A stretch of 64,000 bases of DNA from JAJDXW01 sp965214795 (GCA_965214795.1 OZ243976.1:2604001-2668000); one strand, 5' to 3'; shown: positions 1 to 9,366, counted from the stretch's first letter. Numbers and translations are program-made. Notes: generated by a model from the sequence alone, not told the origin.

Positions 1-245
1 AGCCCGCCGAGCAGCTTGCACAGGCTTTCCCGGTGGAGGTCGTCGAGCGGCGCCCAGGGGCGTTCCCCGTCACGCACCCGGGCGAGGGAAGGCTGGTAGA
101 GCCCGCGCCAGTCGTCCGCGAATCGCTGCCAGTCCGCCTCGATGCCGTGGCGCTCGCCGAAGGCGCGGCCCTCGCGGGCGATCGAGGTGCGCCAGTCGAC
201 CACGGTTCCGAAGACGTCGAACGTGAGGGCCTTGGGCGCGCGCAT
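1..245 (-). CDS. HAD-type II haloacid dehalogenase-like hydrolase, 5' part only
   Basis: The gene begins at an ATG at 245, with AGGAG six bases before it, and runs off the left edge of the window, so about 81 N-terminal codons are visible. HAD motif I, LTFDVFGTVVDW, is at residues 7-18, with the nucleophilic Asp at about residue 10. The form DVFGTVVDW is typical of the type II branch (L-2-haloacid dehalogenases and phosphatase relatives). HAD type II enzymes form an aspartyl intermediate to remove halide or phosphate. The substrate cannot be read here because the cap and motifs II-IV are missing. Confidence 0.8.
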   Translation of the reverse strand, partial: MRAPKALTFDVFGTVVDWRTSIAREGRAFGERHGIEADWQRFADDWRGLYQPSLARVRDGERPWAPLDDLHRESLCKLLGG

Positions 246-309
246 GCACTTCTCCTGTGATGGTTCGCTTCCGGAACGGAACTCGAATGCCGAAGTGCGC
301 GGGAGCGGT

Positions 310-843
310 TCAGGCGGGCGGGGTCAGGGCGTCTTCGAGTGCGCGCTCGTGGGCCTCCCGGGATTCCGCGCCGAAGCAGCAGAGCACCACGCGCGTGAGG
401 GACGGGTGCTCCGCGAGCCCGGCCGTCACCGTCCGGATCGCGATGCGGGCGGCCCGAGGAACCGGGAAACCATAGACTCCGGTGGAGATGGCCGGGAAGG
501 CAATGGTCCGCACGCCGTGCTCGGAGGCCAGCCTGAGCGACTCCCGGTAGCAGCTTTCGAGCAGGGCGGCCTCCCGGTGGGCGCCCCCCCGCCATACCGG
601 CCCGACGGTGTGGATGACGTGGCGGGCGGGAAGGGCGTGCCCGCCGGTGAGGCGGGCCTCCCCGGTCGGACACCCGCCGAGGCGACGGCATTCATCGAGG
701 AGACCCGGGCCGGCCGCGCGGTGAATGGCGCCGTCCACCCCGCCGCCGCCGAGCAGCGACTCGTTTGCGGCGTTGACGATCGCGTCCACCTCGAACCGGG
801 TGATGTCGCCCTCCGCGATCTCGATTCGTTTCGTTTCGTTCAC
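310..843 (-). CDS. Macro-domain protein (O-acetyl-ADP-ribose deacetylase type)
   Basis: A 177-residue single macro domain. The hallmarks are GDIT near residue 12, IVNAANESLLGGGG near 22-35, GVDGAIH right after it, a central TGGHALPARHVIHTVGP strand, and STGVYGFP near the C-terminus. This is the YmdB-like layout of enzymes that hydrolyse O-acetyl-ADP-ribose or ADP-ribosyl adducts in the cytoplasm. The GTG at 843 is preferred because the domain starts within a dozen residues of it. An in-frame ATG at 873 would add ten residues of low-complexity sequence. It lies just downstream of cbpM on the same strand, 31 bases after it. Confidence 0.85.
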   Translation of the reverse strand: MNETKRIEIAEGDITRFEVDAIVNAANESLLGGGGVDGAIHRAAGPGLLDECRRLGGCPTGEARLTGGHALPARHVIHTVGPVWRGGAHREAALLESCYRESLRLASEHGVRTIAFPAISTGVYGFPVPRAARIAIRTVTAGLAEHPSLTRVVLCCFGAESREAHERALEDALTPPA

Positions 844-874
844 GCCTGGTCCGGTCGGCTTCGAAGGCCGCATC

Positions 875-1234
875 CTACCGGGAGCGAGCCTGCCGAGCGA
901 CGTCACGCACCCGTTCGGTGCGGCGCCGCACCCGCCGCCGTTCGAGGCGGAGCTGCTCGATCTCCTCGAGGAGATCGAGCGCAAGGGCCGCGCCCGGCCA
1001 GTTCACCCGCAGGTCGCGGGTGAGCTTGAGCGCCTTTTGCGCCCGCGTGACCGCGCTCCCCGGGAAGCTCCATTCCCCCGGAGCGGCACCCCGGGGCTCC
1101 AGCACCCCTTCCTCGACCATTTCGATGACGATCTCGGCATGTACTCCGCAGGCCCGGCAGAGCTCGTAGAGGGTGAAGACGGCTCGCTCGTCGAGGAGAG
1201 TCCCCGCGAGCTCGCGCTCGTCGCGTCGCTGCAT
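875..1234 (-). CDS. cbpM: Chaperone modulator CbpM
   Basis: A 119-residue protein with a MerR-like helical N-terminal half (FTLYELCRACGVHAEIVIEMV) and a leucine- and arginine-rich helical tail (LDLLEEIEQLRLERRRVRRR). CbpM binds the J-domain of CbpA and restrains its co-chaperone activity. Its ATG overlaps the stop of cbpA (TGATG), so the two are translationally coupled. Family size and gene order match the E. coli cbpA-cbpM pair. Confidence 0.85.
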   Translation of the reverse strand: MQRRDERELAGTLLDERAVFTLYELCRACGVHAEIVIEMVEEGVLEPRGAAPGEWSFPGSAVTRAQKALKLTRDLRVNWPGAALALDLLEEIEQLRLERRRVRRRTERVRDVARQARSR

Positions 1235-2181
1235 CACCTGCCTCCCCCGAGGTCGGCTCGCGGGTCGAACGCCATCTCGCGCTTCATCCGTTCGTAGAGC
1301 CCGCGAGCCCCGTCCGTCTCGGCCCTCGGGGTCTGGATCTCGAGCACGACGTACTGGTCCCCGGGGGGCGCGCCGGGAAGTCCCCGCCCCTTGAGCCGGA
1401 GCTTCGCCCCGGTCCCGGAACCGGGCGGGATCCTGAGGTCGACGTCGCCACCGAGGGTCGGGGTGGTCACCGTCTCGCCGAGCGCGGCCTCCCACGGTGC
1501 GACCGGGAGGTCGAGGTGGACGTCTCGTCCCTGCGCATGGAAGATCCGGTGCGGGGCGAAGACCACCTCGAGATACAGATCGCCGGCCGTCGCCCCGCCG
1601 AGTCCCGGCCCCCCTTGCCCGCCAAGACGTATCCGTTGTCCCTGCATGACGCCCTTCGGGATCTTCACGTTCAGATTGTGCGGGCGCGGGACCAGGCGGC
1701 CCTGCCCGTCAAGCTCCGGAAGATCGATCGAGAGGCTCCGCGTCGCACCGTGGTAGGCATCCTCCAGCGAGATCACCACGCGGGCGTGGATGTCCTCGCC
1801 CTTCATCCGGATGTGGGTATGGCCGGCGCCCGAGCGCCGGCGTCCCGCGTCGCCGAACAACGATTCGAAGAACTCGCTGAACTCGCCAGTGTCGGTGTAC
1901 CCGCCGCCCCGGAATCCGAGGTCGGGTTCCCGGTCCGGCGGGGGGCGAAACTCCCGCCCCGCCTTCCAGTCGTCGCCGAACCGATCGTAGGCGGCGCGCT
2001 TCTCCGGGTCCTTCAGCACCTCGTAGGCTTCCTGCACCTCCTTGAAGCGCTCTTCCGCGTCCGGTTCCTCGCTCACGTCCGGGTGGAACTTGCGCGCGAG
2101 GCGGCGGTACGAGTGCTTGATCTCGTCCGGCGCGGCGTCGCGTGCGACACCCATCGTCTCGTAGTAGTCCTTGAAGTCCAC
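1234..2181 (-). CDS. cbpA: Curved-DNA-binding protein / DnaJ-like co-chaperone CbpA
   Basis: A 315-residue type B J-protein. The J-domain is at the N-terminus (start DFKDYYETMGV, HPD loop in RKFHPDVSEEP). A Gly/Phe-rich linker follows (DLGFRGGGYTDTGEFSEFFESLFG), then two C-terminal beta-sandwich substrate domains without a zinc finger. It stimulates DnaK and binds curved DNA. The GTG at 2181 is chosen because it starts exactly where CbpA proteins start. A longer frame reaches 2355, but its N-terminal extension resembles nothing. It is coupled to cbpM downstream. Confidence 0.9.
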   Translation of the reverse strand: MDFKDYYETMGVARDAAPDEIKHSYRRLARKFHPDVSEEPDAEERFKEVQEAYEVLKDPEKRAAYDRFGDDWKAGREFRPPPDREPDLGFRGGGYTDTGEFSEFFESLFGDAGRRRSGAGHTHIRMKGEDIHARVVISLEDAYHGATRSLSIDLPELDGQGRLVPRPHNLNVKIPKGVMQGQRIRLGGQGGPGLGGATAGDLYLEVVFAPHRIFHAQGRDVHLDLPVAPWEAALGETVTTPTLGGDVDLRIPPGSGTGAKLRLKGRGLPGAPPGDQYVVLEIQTPRAETDGARGLYERMKREMAFDPRADLGGGR

Positions 2182-2413
2182 GGCCCCGAGTTCTCCGAAC
2201 GGGCCTGCGAACGGGTCTGCGGCCGATTCCGCCGGGCGTTCCGGGCACCGGACGGCCCGAACCTCGTTCCCGCTCCCCGCATCCGGCTCGCCCGGACGGA
2301 TTTCGACGCGATGGATTCCAGGGTGGAACCCCGCTCGGGGCCGGAACCACACCACGCACGGATCCCGGCGCGATTCAGGAAGCGAAGATGAACGCCGACG
2401 CCTCGCCTCGAGA

Positions 2414-2488
2414 TGGTGGGCGATGCTGGATTCGAACCAGCGACCCCTGCCGTGTGAAGACAGTGCTCTCCCTCTGAGCTAATCGCCC
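2414..2488 (-). tRNA. tRNA-Val (anticodon CAC)
   Basis: Read on the minus strand it folds as a complete cloverleaf. The acceptor stem GGGCGAT pairs with ATCGCCC. The D stem is GCTC/GAGC with a short loop. The anticodon stem CTGTC/GGCAG carries the loop TTCACAC, giving anticodon CAC (valine, codon GTG). The T arm is GCTGG-TTCGAAT-CCAGC. The 3' CCA is encoded at 2414-2416. Confidence 0.95.
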
Positions 2489-2512
2489 TCCGTCCGCCCG
2501 GATTCTAGGCCG

Positions 2513-3424
2513 TCAGCCTTTCCCCTTCCAGGGGATCAGCCACGTTTCGAGCGCGCGCATGAGCATCTCGATCGCAAAGCCGATCGCGCCGATGATGATG
2601 ATCCCGATGACCACCACGTCGGTCTGGAGGAAGTTCTTCGCGATCATCATCATCGAGCCGACGCCCTGGTCCGCGGCCACGAGCTCGGCCGCGACCAGGG
2701 TTCCCCAGCACACCCCCATGGAGGTGCGAAGGCCGGTGAAGATCTCCGGCAGTGCGTTCGGCAGGATCACGTGGCGAAGAACCTGGCCCCGCGAGGCGCC
2801 CAGGGAGTAGGCGGCGTGGACCTTCGAGATCCGGACCGAGCTGACCCCGGAGCGAGCGGCGATCAGCATGATGAACAGCGCCGCGAGGAACAGCAGGAAG
2901 GTCTTCGCAACCTCGTCGATCCCGAGCCACAGGATGACGAGGGGGATCAGGGCGAGCGGCGGGATCGGGCGGATGAACTCCACGACGGGATCGAGAAGGC
3001 CGCGGGCCACCGAGTTCAGGCCCATGGCGAAGCCAAGGGGGATCCCGACCAGGGCGCCGAAGAACACCCCGAGCAGCACCCGCTTGACCGAGGTCCAGAT
3101 GTGCTCCCAGAACGGGACGTTGCGGTAGCCTTCGACCATCAGGTTCACGAAGCGGTCGACCACCCCGGGTCTGGCCCGGTCGGGGTTGTCCCACGGGTAG
3201 AGGCTGCCGTCGAGGGGCGGCCAGTAGATGGGATCGAGAATGCCTCCGACGGTGGTGATCCACCATGCGGCGACCAGTACCACCACGGTCACGATCGACC
3301 AGAGTCGGCCGGAGTTCACCGCCGGCGCGTCGCCGAACTTGATGGTCTTCTGCCGGGTGAACGAGTTGTCCGCGATACCGAGCCAGACGGCCAGTCCGGA
3401 CGGCTGATTCCTGTGGTTCGCCAT
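2513..3424 (-). CDS. tauC: Taurine-type ABC transporter permease
   Basis: A 303-residue inner-membrane protein of the TauC/SsuC (BPD_transp_1) family. A cytoplasmic N-terminus is followed by a first membrane segment (LWSIVTVVVLVAAWWITTVG), a periplasmic stretch, then five or so more segments. The EAA loop that contacts the ATPase is recognisable (YSLGASRGQVLRHVILPNALPEI). GAGGAG precedes the ATG. It is the last gene of tauA-tauB-tauC on the minus strand, ten bases after tauB. The ligand (taurine or another sulfonate) is inferred from the binding protein. Confidence 0.85.
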   Translation of the reverse strand: MANHRNQPSGLAVWLGIADNSFTRQKTIKFGDAPAVNSGRLWSIVTVVVLVAAWWITTVGGILDPIYWPPLDGSLYPWDNPDRARPGVVDRFVNLMVEGYRNVPFWEHIWTSVKRVLLGVFFGALVGIPLGFAMGLNSVARGLLDPVVEFIRPIPPLALIPLVILWLGIDEVAKTFLLFLAALFIMLIAARSGVSSVRISKVHAAYSLGASRGQVLRHVILPNALPEIFTGLRTSMGVCWGTLVAAELVAADQGVGSMMMIAKNFLQTDVVVIGIIIIGAIGFAIEMLMRALETWLIPWKGKG

Positions 3425-3434
3425 GTGCGTCTCC

Positions 3435-4238
<804 letters not shown>

Positions 4239-4734
4239 CAAGTCCTCCTCATCCCCGGGACGAGGTGGAGAAGTGCCGGGCACCGACGTGCGGCCGTGCC
4301 AATCCGCCCCCCGGAATGCGTGCCGGCCCGACACTGGCTGGCCCGATACCGGGTACCGACCGGCCGCTCCCTCGCCCCTGCCCCACATCCGCTCGCCGGG
4401 TTTCAAGCCGGGCTTCAATACGCGGCGTATCATGGGAGTCATTGTTTTCTACCCCTTTGCTTTTTCCGTGAACGGCGCATCGAACGACAAATCAGCCCCT
4501 GGCCGGGCCCGATGCGGGCGAGGCGCCCGACGAGTCCGGCCTGGGCGGTCATCGGCGGATAGATTGTCGGTAGATAGATTGCAAGAAACTGAATTGATAT
4601 GAATTATTCATATTCGAAACCCAGCGGGGAGATGTGGGACACGGGCAACCCCACTCCCCGCGGGGAGCGGAGAGCAGGGAGCCTTCGGTGCCGCGTGGCC
4701 GGTCACGGCCACGGCTGGCCAAGTGCCGTTCAAC
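4239..4734. other. Intergenic region between tauA and tauB with an AT-rich palindrome
   Basis: No gene is seen. Against the G+C-rich background an AT-rich block lies at about 4565-4620. It contains a perfect 17-base palindrome, ATATGAATTATTCATAT, at 4597-4613. The block also holds GCAAGAAACTGAATTGA, closely matched about 1.4 kb away at 5973-5989 upstream of tauA. It could be a regulator site or promoter for tauBC. No confident -35/-10 pair was found. Confidence 0.5.
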
Positions 4735-5709
4735 CTACAGGAAGCTCGCGTCGATCGCGAAGTCGTAGCTGTCGAGCGCCCGGTCGAGCTGGCCCTGCTG
4801 GACGAAGAAGTCCGCCACCTCCTTGGCGAACGCCTGCACGACCCCGCCCATCCAGGCCTCGGACTTCTGGTCCGCGGCCGACGGGAACGAAAACATGCCG
4901 AGCATGTCCCGCGTGTCGGCGAGGTCCATGCCGGCGGCCTTGGAGATCGCTTCCTCGTACTGGCCCGGGTTCTCGTTGTAGGCGGCATTCGCCTGGTCCG
5001 TGACCGCCAGGAACTTCATCAGCAGGTCCGAGTGGTCCCTGGCGAAGCCCTCGGTCACCGAGACCACGTCGAAGACCCGGATGCCGATTGCCTCCTGCTC
5101 GGCCGCGGTCATCAGCTCCGAGCCGAACTCCTTCATCCGCTGGAGCGGTCCACCGAAGGCGCAACCGGCGGCCACGTCTCCCCGCGCGAGGGCGACCGCC
5201 GCATCGGCCCCGTTCATCTGCACCATGTCGACCTTCGACGCGTCGACGCCGAGGTGGTCGAGCATGCGCAGCAGCTTGTAGTGGGTCACGTTGCCGATCG
5301 GGGTGGCGATCTTCCTGCCTTCGAGATCCGCTGCGTTGGCCTGGGTGATGCCGGTGTCGGCGTGGACGACGCAGTTGTCCGCCTCGGCATAGCTCACCGC
5401 CACTCCGACGAGCTTGAGCGGAAGCCCGCTCGATACGGCGACCACCCACGGCACCAAGCCCTGCGAGTAGGCGATCTGCACGTCGCCCGACGCCATCGCC
5501 TGGCTCATCTCGTTTCCGTTGCCGAAGGCCCTCCATTCCACCTCGATGCCCAAGGCCTCGTCGTAGGTCTTGTCGAGTTGCGCGGCCTGATTCGCGGTCG
5601 GCCACTCGAGAAAGTAGGCCACCGTGAGCCTGTCCAGTGCGGATGCGGAGGAGACGAACAGGGCCGCCGCACCCGCGGCCACGATCGTCATGAAGCGCGT
5701 ACGATGCAT
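4735..5709 (-). CDS. tauA: Taurine-type ABC transporter substrate-binding protein
   Basis: A 324-residue periplasmic protein with a Sec signal peptide (TIVAAGAAALFVSSASA, cleavage near residue 25). The mature part starts LDRLTVAYFLEWPTANQ and has the two-lobed NMT1/TauA layout: MASGDVQIAYSQGLVPWV, then NCVVHADTGI, then GCAFGGPLQRMKEFG. The strand and sequence style match taurine-binding TauA of marine proteobacteria. AGGAG precedes the ATG. It captures the ligand for TauBC. A sulfonate other than taurine cannot be excluded. Confidence 0.85.
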   Translation of the reverse strand: MHRTRFMTIVAAGAAALFVSSASALDRLTVAYFLEWPTANQAAQLDKTYDEALGIEVEWRAFGNGNEMSQAMASGDVQIAYSQGLVPWVVAVSSGLPLKLVGVAVSYAEADNCVVHADTGITQANAADLEGRKIATPIGNVTHYKLLRMLDHLGVDASKVDMVQMNGADAAVALARGDVAAGCAFGGPLQRMKEFGSELMTAAEQEAIGIRVFDVVSVTEGFARDHSDLLMKFLAVTDQANAAYNENPGQYEEAISKAAGMDLADTRDMLGMFSFPSAADQKSEAWMGGVVQAFAKEVADFFVQQGQLDRALDSYDFAIDASFL

Positions 5710-6090
5710 CTCGATTGCTCCTGCGTTGACGTGAAGGGCATGCCCGAATCCGAGTTTCCCCGATAAACGGGCCCTTGTCCATCGGGCTGAGGGAAGAAAT
5801 TTCCCGACTCCGCACGGCTCTCGTCTCCGCCGGCCCGGTGGACGACGGGACGCGGGCGCGCGCCGGGGATCGCAAGGCGGCGGTCAGGCCGGCCGGAACG
5901 GTCATGAAGCGGCCGCCGGAACCCGGGTTCCCGCCAACCGGGGCGCGCCGCCCGAGCTTTGTGCGTAGTAAGGCAAGAAATTGAAATGAATATGTATTTA
6001 TCTCCTCTCGGGCTCACCTGGACCCGAGCGGGGCCGCGGCCGGTCGGTACCCCGAAGCGGTGGCCGGCGGCGGGGCGGGGCTTGTCGGGA
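5710..6090. other. Region upstream of tauA
   Basis: No coding sequence is seen. An AT-rich island at 5960-6003 holds GCAAGAAATTGAAATGA (5973-5989), nearly the same 17-mer as upstream of tauB. The repeat on both sides of tauA suggests a shared regulator. Further right the region runs into a family B element. Confidence 0.4.
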
Positions 6091-6351
6091 GACCAGGGCT
6101 CGTTTTTTGTCGTGGCCGAGTGCCGGGGGCGGGTGCGGATCCGCCGGCCGCGCGATCTGAGGGCCGCTTCATGAGCCCCGAACCGGCCCGCAGACGACAA
6201 ATCGGGCTCCCCGATGGCCTGCCGGACAGGCCCGGTTCACCCGTTGCCGGACAAAACGCGCATGGACGGGCCGGCCACCCCGTCGCACGAAAAGGTCCGG
6301 CGCCGCGAAGACGGCCCTCCCGGGTCTGTTTTCACAGCAAAAACGAGCCCT
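6091..6351 (-). repeat. Family B inverted-repeat element, long form, copy B1
   Basis: A 261-base non-coding element whose ends are a perfect 17-base inverted repeat, GACCAGGGCTCGTTTTT and its complement (to 6353 on the right). Flanks TGTCGGGA (6083-6090) and GGTCGGGA (6352-6359) agree in seven of eight bases, as expected of an 8-base target duplication. It is in reverse orientation to the copies at 20.9 and 39.7 kb. No transposase is inside, so it would need a transposase supplied in trans. Confidence 0.8.
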
Positions 6352-6363
6352 GGTCGGGATCAG

Positions 6364-6502
6364 CGATTCTCATTTCGCGCGTCGGGTCCCGCTGTCGGAC
6401 CGGCACGACCGTCGCTCTGCCCCCCGATCGGCCCTGGATCGAGTCGCAAGGAGAAGACGGCTTGCGGCTCCGGGTGAAGTCAGGCGCAAAATGAGAACTG
6501 CC
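6364..6502 (-). repeat. Family A inverted-repeat element, copy A1
   Basis: A roughly 130-base element bounded by near-inverted ends (GATTCTCATTT at the left, AAAATGAGAACTGCC at the right). The core, including GGATCGAGTCGCAAGGAGAA, is shared with four other copies in this window. This copy has about a dozen extra bases near its middle. It sits between element B1 and gltX, so it may carry or displace part of the gltX leader. Confidence 0.8.
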
Positions 6503-6558
6503 GGGTCGGGATGCGACGTCGCGGCATCCCTGCCGCCCGCTCCGGGTAGAATACCGCG

Positions 6559-7965
6559 ATGACCGTCCGCACCCGATTCGCACCGAGCCCCACCGGGTAC
6601 CTCCACGTCGGCGGCGCGCGCACCGCCCTCTTCTGCTGGCTCCATGCACGCCGCCACGCCGGCACGTTCATCCTCCGCATCGAGGATACCGACCTCGAGC
6701 GCTCCACCACGGAAGCGGTCGACGCCATTCTCGACGGGTTGACCTGGCTCGGGCTCGATTGGGACGAGGGCCCCTGCTTTCAGAGCGAACGCCTGGAGCG
6801 ATACCGGGAGGCGGTCGGATCCCTGCTCGATTCGGGTTCGGCGTATCGCTGCTACTGCTCCCGGGAACGGCTCGACCGGGTACGCGCGGAGCAACTCGCG
6901 CGGCGCGAGAAGCCCCGCTACGACGGTCGTTGCCGGGATCGGGGGAGCCGCTCCGGGGCGGAACCCGCCGCCATCCGGTTCCGGACCCCCCGCGACGGCG
7001 AGACCGCCTTCGACGATCTGGTGCGGGGGCGCATCGTGATTCGCAACGACGAGCTCGACGACCTCGTCATCGTGCGCCGGGACGGCATGCCCACCTACAA
7101 CTTCTCGGTGGTGGTCGATGACCTCGACATGGCCGTGACCCACGTCATCCGGGGTGATGACCACGTGAACAACACCCCCCGGCAGATTCACATCCTCCGG
7201 GCGCTCGGCGGGGAGCTTCCCGCCTACGCCCACGTACCCATGATCCTCGGCCGCGACGGGCAGCGGCTGGCGAAGCGCCACGGGGCCGTGTCGGTGACGA
7301 ACTACCGCGACCGCGGGTACCTGCCGGAGGCCATGCGCAACCATCTCGCCCGGCTCGGGTGGTCCCACGGGAACCAGGAGATCTTCTCGCGGGACGAGCT
7401 CGTCGAGCTCTTCGACATCCGCGACGTCAATCGCGCGGCTGCCTCGTTCGACACCGAGAAGCTGGACTGGCTCAACCGTCATTACATCAAGACGAGCGAA
7501 GCGGAGCGACTCGGTCGCGAGCTCGGCCGGCAGCTCGCCGGGCTCCGGCTGGACCCGGCCGGAGGCCCGGACCCGGCCGCCGTCGCGGTCGCGCTTCGCG
7601 AGAGGGCCGCGACGATGCGCGAGATGGCCGAGGCGAGCGTCTACTTCTATCGCGACTTCGACGAATACGATGCCGGCGCCGCCCGCAAGCACTTGCGTCC
7701 CGTCTCGCACCCCCCGCTGGCGCGGCTTCGGTCCACCCTCGCGGATCTTCCGGCCTGGAACGCCCCGGAGATTGCGGATGCGGTGGCCCGGGCGGCGGCG
7801 GAAGAAGGAATCGGGCTCGGCAAGCTGGGTCAGCCCTTGCGGGTGGCCGTGACGGGACGGGGCGTTTCGCCCCCGTTCGACGTGACCCTTGCCCTGATCG
7901 GCCGTGATCGGACGCTCGCCCGCCTGGATCGCGCCCTCGACTTCATTCGGGCGCGGGCGGCCTGA
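6559..7965 (+). CDS. gltX: Glutamate--tRNA ligase
   Basis: A 468-residue class I aminoacyl-tRNA synthetase of normal GltX length. The HIGH-type motif is in APSPTGYLHVGGARTALF (from residue 8). The catalytic domain has VIRGDDHVNNTPRQIHILRA. The KMSKS-equivalent is RLAKRHGA near residue 240. The helical anticodon-binding domain fills the C-terminal third. It charges tRNA-Glu with glutamate. The ATG at 6559 gives the expected MTVRTRFAPSPTG start. It is a single gene with mobile-element debris on both sides. Confidence 0.97.
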   Translation: MTVRTRFAPSPTGYLHVGGARTALFCWLHARRHAGTFILRIEDTDLERSTTEAVDAILDGLTWLGLDWDEGPCFQSERLERYREAVGSLLDSGSAYRCYCSRERLDRVRAEQLARREKPRYDGRCRDRGSRSGAEPAAIRFRTPRDGETAFDDLVRGRIVIRNDELDDLVIVRRDGMPTYNFSVVVDDLDMAVTHVIRGDDHVNNTPRQIHILRALGGELPAYAHVPMILGRDGQRLAKRHGAVSVTNYRDRGYLPEAMRNHLARLGWSHGNQEIFSRDELVELFDIRDVNRAAASFDTEKLDWLNRHYIKTSEAERLGRELGRQLAGLRLDPAGGPDPAAVAVALRERAATMREMAEASVYFYRDFDEYDAGAARKHLRPVSHPPLARLRSTLADLPAWNAPEIADAVARAAAEEGIGLGKLGQPLRVAVTGRGVSPPFDVTLALIGRDRTLARLDRALDFIRARAA

Positions 7966-8054
7966 CCCGGGACCATTTTTTACGGATTGGCGAAGCGCAA
8001 TCCGACATTGAACGTCAGTGGACAAGGCTGCGGGTTGTGCTATGCTCGCCGGCA

Positions 8055-8297
8055 TGGGCGCGATCCGTCGTCGGCCTCGTCAGCATTTCGGTGATTGGCA
8101 CCGGGCTTGCGGTCGGCCTCGGACCCGCCGTGTTCATCATGCGGTCGACGGCTCGCGTGGATGTGGATCGGCGGGCGAAACAAGCTCCGGTTCGATACCG
8201 CGATGGATGCCTTCCGGTCCGAAATGCAACGGCTCGCGGAAAGTCGAGCCCGAGTCGAAGGCCGCCTCGACGAGCGTGCCTCCGCGGCCGACCGACA
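8055..8297 (+). pseudogene. Frameshifted copy of a small membrane/coiled-coil protein
   Basis: This stretch is a broken relative of the intact 71-residue gene at 36476-36691. One frame encodes VIGTGLAVGLGPAVFIMRSTARVD (about 8090-8160), matching the membrane segment and IMRSTARVDAD of the intact protein. Another frame encodes EMQRLAESRARVEGRLDER (about 8224-8280), matching EMQRLAERQSHVEGRLDER. The two halves are in different frames, so at least one frameshift has occurred. No function is known for the family. Confidence 0.7.
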
Positions 8298-8504
8298 ACC
8301 TCACCCCACCATCGCCGGCATGACCGCGAGCAAGGCGCGGCAGTCGCCGGCGGCTCGGTGCGCCGGATCGCTCGCCTTGATACCCGTGCGCTTGACCGTC
8401 GCGGCGAGGGTATGCCGACCCTTCCCGCAACAGCCTCGAATCAGGCGGAAAAACCGTTCGCCTCAGCTATTTTGCAAGAGGCTCGTTGAAGAAAGGAGAG
8501 GTCC

Positions 8505-9068
8505 ATGAACTATCAAATATACGGCCCCTTTGAAATTCCACTGGCAGGGGGAGAATTCAAAAGAAGGATAGATAAAGAGGACATTGCCGAATTTTGGAAA
8601 AGCGTTGCTCAAGATCGGTATGTAGTCTCGAAAGAGATAGATTTGAAAACTGCTTGTGGAATCTATATTTTTTCAATCAGGACAAAACAAGCCGGAGAAA
8701 AACCTTGGTATGTTGGAAAGGCAAGTAAGCAAGACTTTTCTCAAGAGTGTTTTACTAAAGACAAAATTCTCCGTTATCATGAAGCGCTGGAAAAAAGCAG
8801 GGGTGAGGGAACACCAATGATGTACCTTGTGGCCAGATTTACTCAGACGGGCCGTAGTATATCGAAACCTTCTTCATCTGTGAACGGACATGCAGAAATG
8901 GACTTTGTAGAAACAATGTTTATAGGAATGGGATATAACAAGAACAACGATATTCGGAATACTAAAGGTACCAGATATTCACAGAGTCTCGTTATCGAGG
9001 GATTCTACAACCACAAAGATCGCCGCAGGATACCCGCCAAGCGGCTTCACGATCTGTTCTCAACGTAG
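8505..9068 (+). CDS. GIY-YIG-like domain protein, AT-rich and probably acquired
   Basis: A 187-residue protein with a GIY-YIG signature: CGIYIFSIR at about residues 51-59, then KPWYVGKASKQDF about ten residues later. A possible downstream catalytic Glu is in AEMDFVETMFIGMGYNKN, followed by Asn residues. The GIY-YIG fold serves homing and restriction endonucleases and repair nucleases. GAAAGGAGAGG stands before the ATG. Codon use is AT-rich with many AAA, GAA and ATA codons, unlike every neighbour, which is a sign of recent transfer. It lies between a broken gene and IS21 debris. A nuclease role is inferred from the motif only. Confidence 0.65.
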   Translation: MNYQIYGPFEIPLAGGEFKRRIDKEDIAEFWKSVAQDRYVVSKEIDLKTACGIYIFSIRTKQAGEKPWYVGKASKQDFSQECFTKDKILRYHEALEKSRGEGTPMMYLVARFTQTGRSISKPSSSVNGHAEMDFVETMFIGMGYNKNNDIRNTKGTRYSQSLVIEGFYNHKDRRRIPAKRLHDLFST

Positions 9069-9126
9069 TGAAGATGTCGGTGCGAGGTCGGAGGTTGTGC
9101 CGGTGTCGGAAGTCGGCGGGGCCGGA

Positions 9127-9231
9127 TTATTTATCAATGACGTCCTTCATCCGGAAGCTGCGCCCTTCGAGGGTGACGGCTTCGGCGTGGTGCGGGAGGC
9201 GGTCGAGGAGGGCGGCCTGGTTGAGCGAGGC
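9127..9231 (-). mobile_element. IS21-family IstB fragment (C-terminal tail)
   Basis: The minus strand encodes ALLDRLPHHAEAVTLEG and RSFRMKD before a stop. This matches the C-terminal end of IstB helper ATPases of IS21 elements. Only about 34 codons remain. The fragment is cut on its upstream side by element A2, whose own sequence continues the open frame. No istA or other IS21 part is seen nearby. Confidence 0.6.
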
Positions 9232-9237
9232 GCCAGC

Positions 9238-9366
9238 AGCAGTTCTCATTTTTGCACCTGACTTCACCCTGAGCCGCAAGCTGTCTTCTCCTTGCGACTC
9301 GATCCGGGGCGGATCGACGGTCGTGCCGGTCCCGCTGCGGGACCCGACGGGCAAAATGAGAATTGC
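9238..9366 (+). repeat. Family A inverted-repeat element, copy A2
   Basis: A 129-base element from GCAGTTCTCATTTTT to GCAAAATGAGAATTGCC, in the forward orientation. It shares the core CCTTGCGACTCGATCCGGGG with the other copies. It abuts the IstB fragment at 9231 and leaves about 90 bases before the M20 peptidase start. Confidence 0.85.

Noticed and set aside
2171..2482. A plus-strand frame ending SNQRPLPCEDSALPLS
   Set aside because: It is the well-known false peptide produced by reading across a tRNA gene; the tRNA-Val lies at 2414-2488.
6370..8055. A 561-codon minus-strand frame opposite gltX
   Set aside because: gltX is unmistakable on the plus strand. The antisense frame has no domain.
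9127..9354. A 75-codon minus-strand frame starting in element A2
   Set aside because: Only its last 34 codons are IstB-like. The rest is the repeat read through, so it is called as a fragment and a repeat, not a gene.
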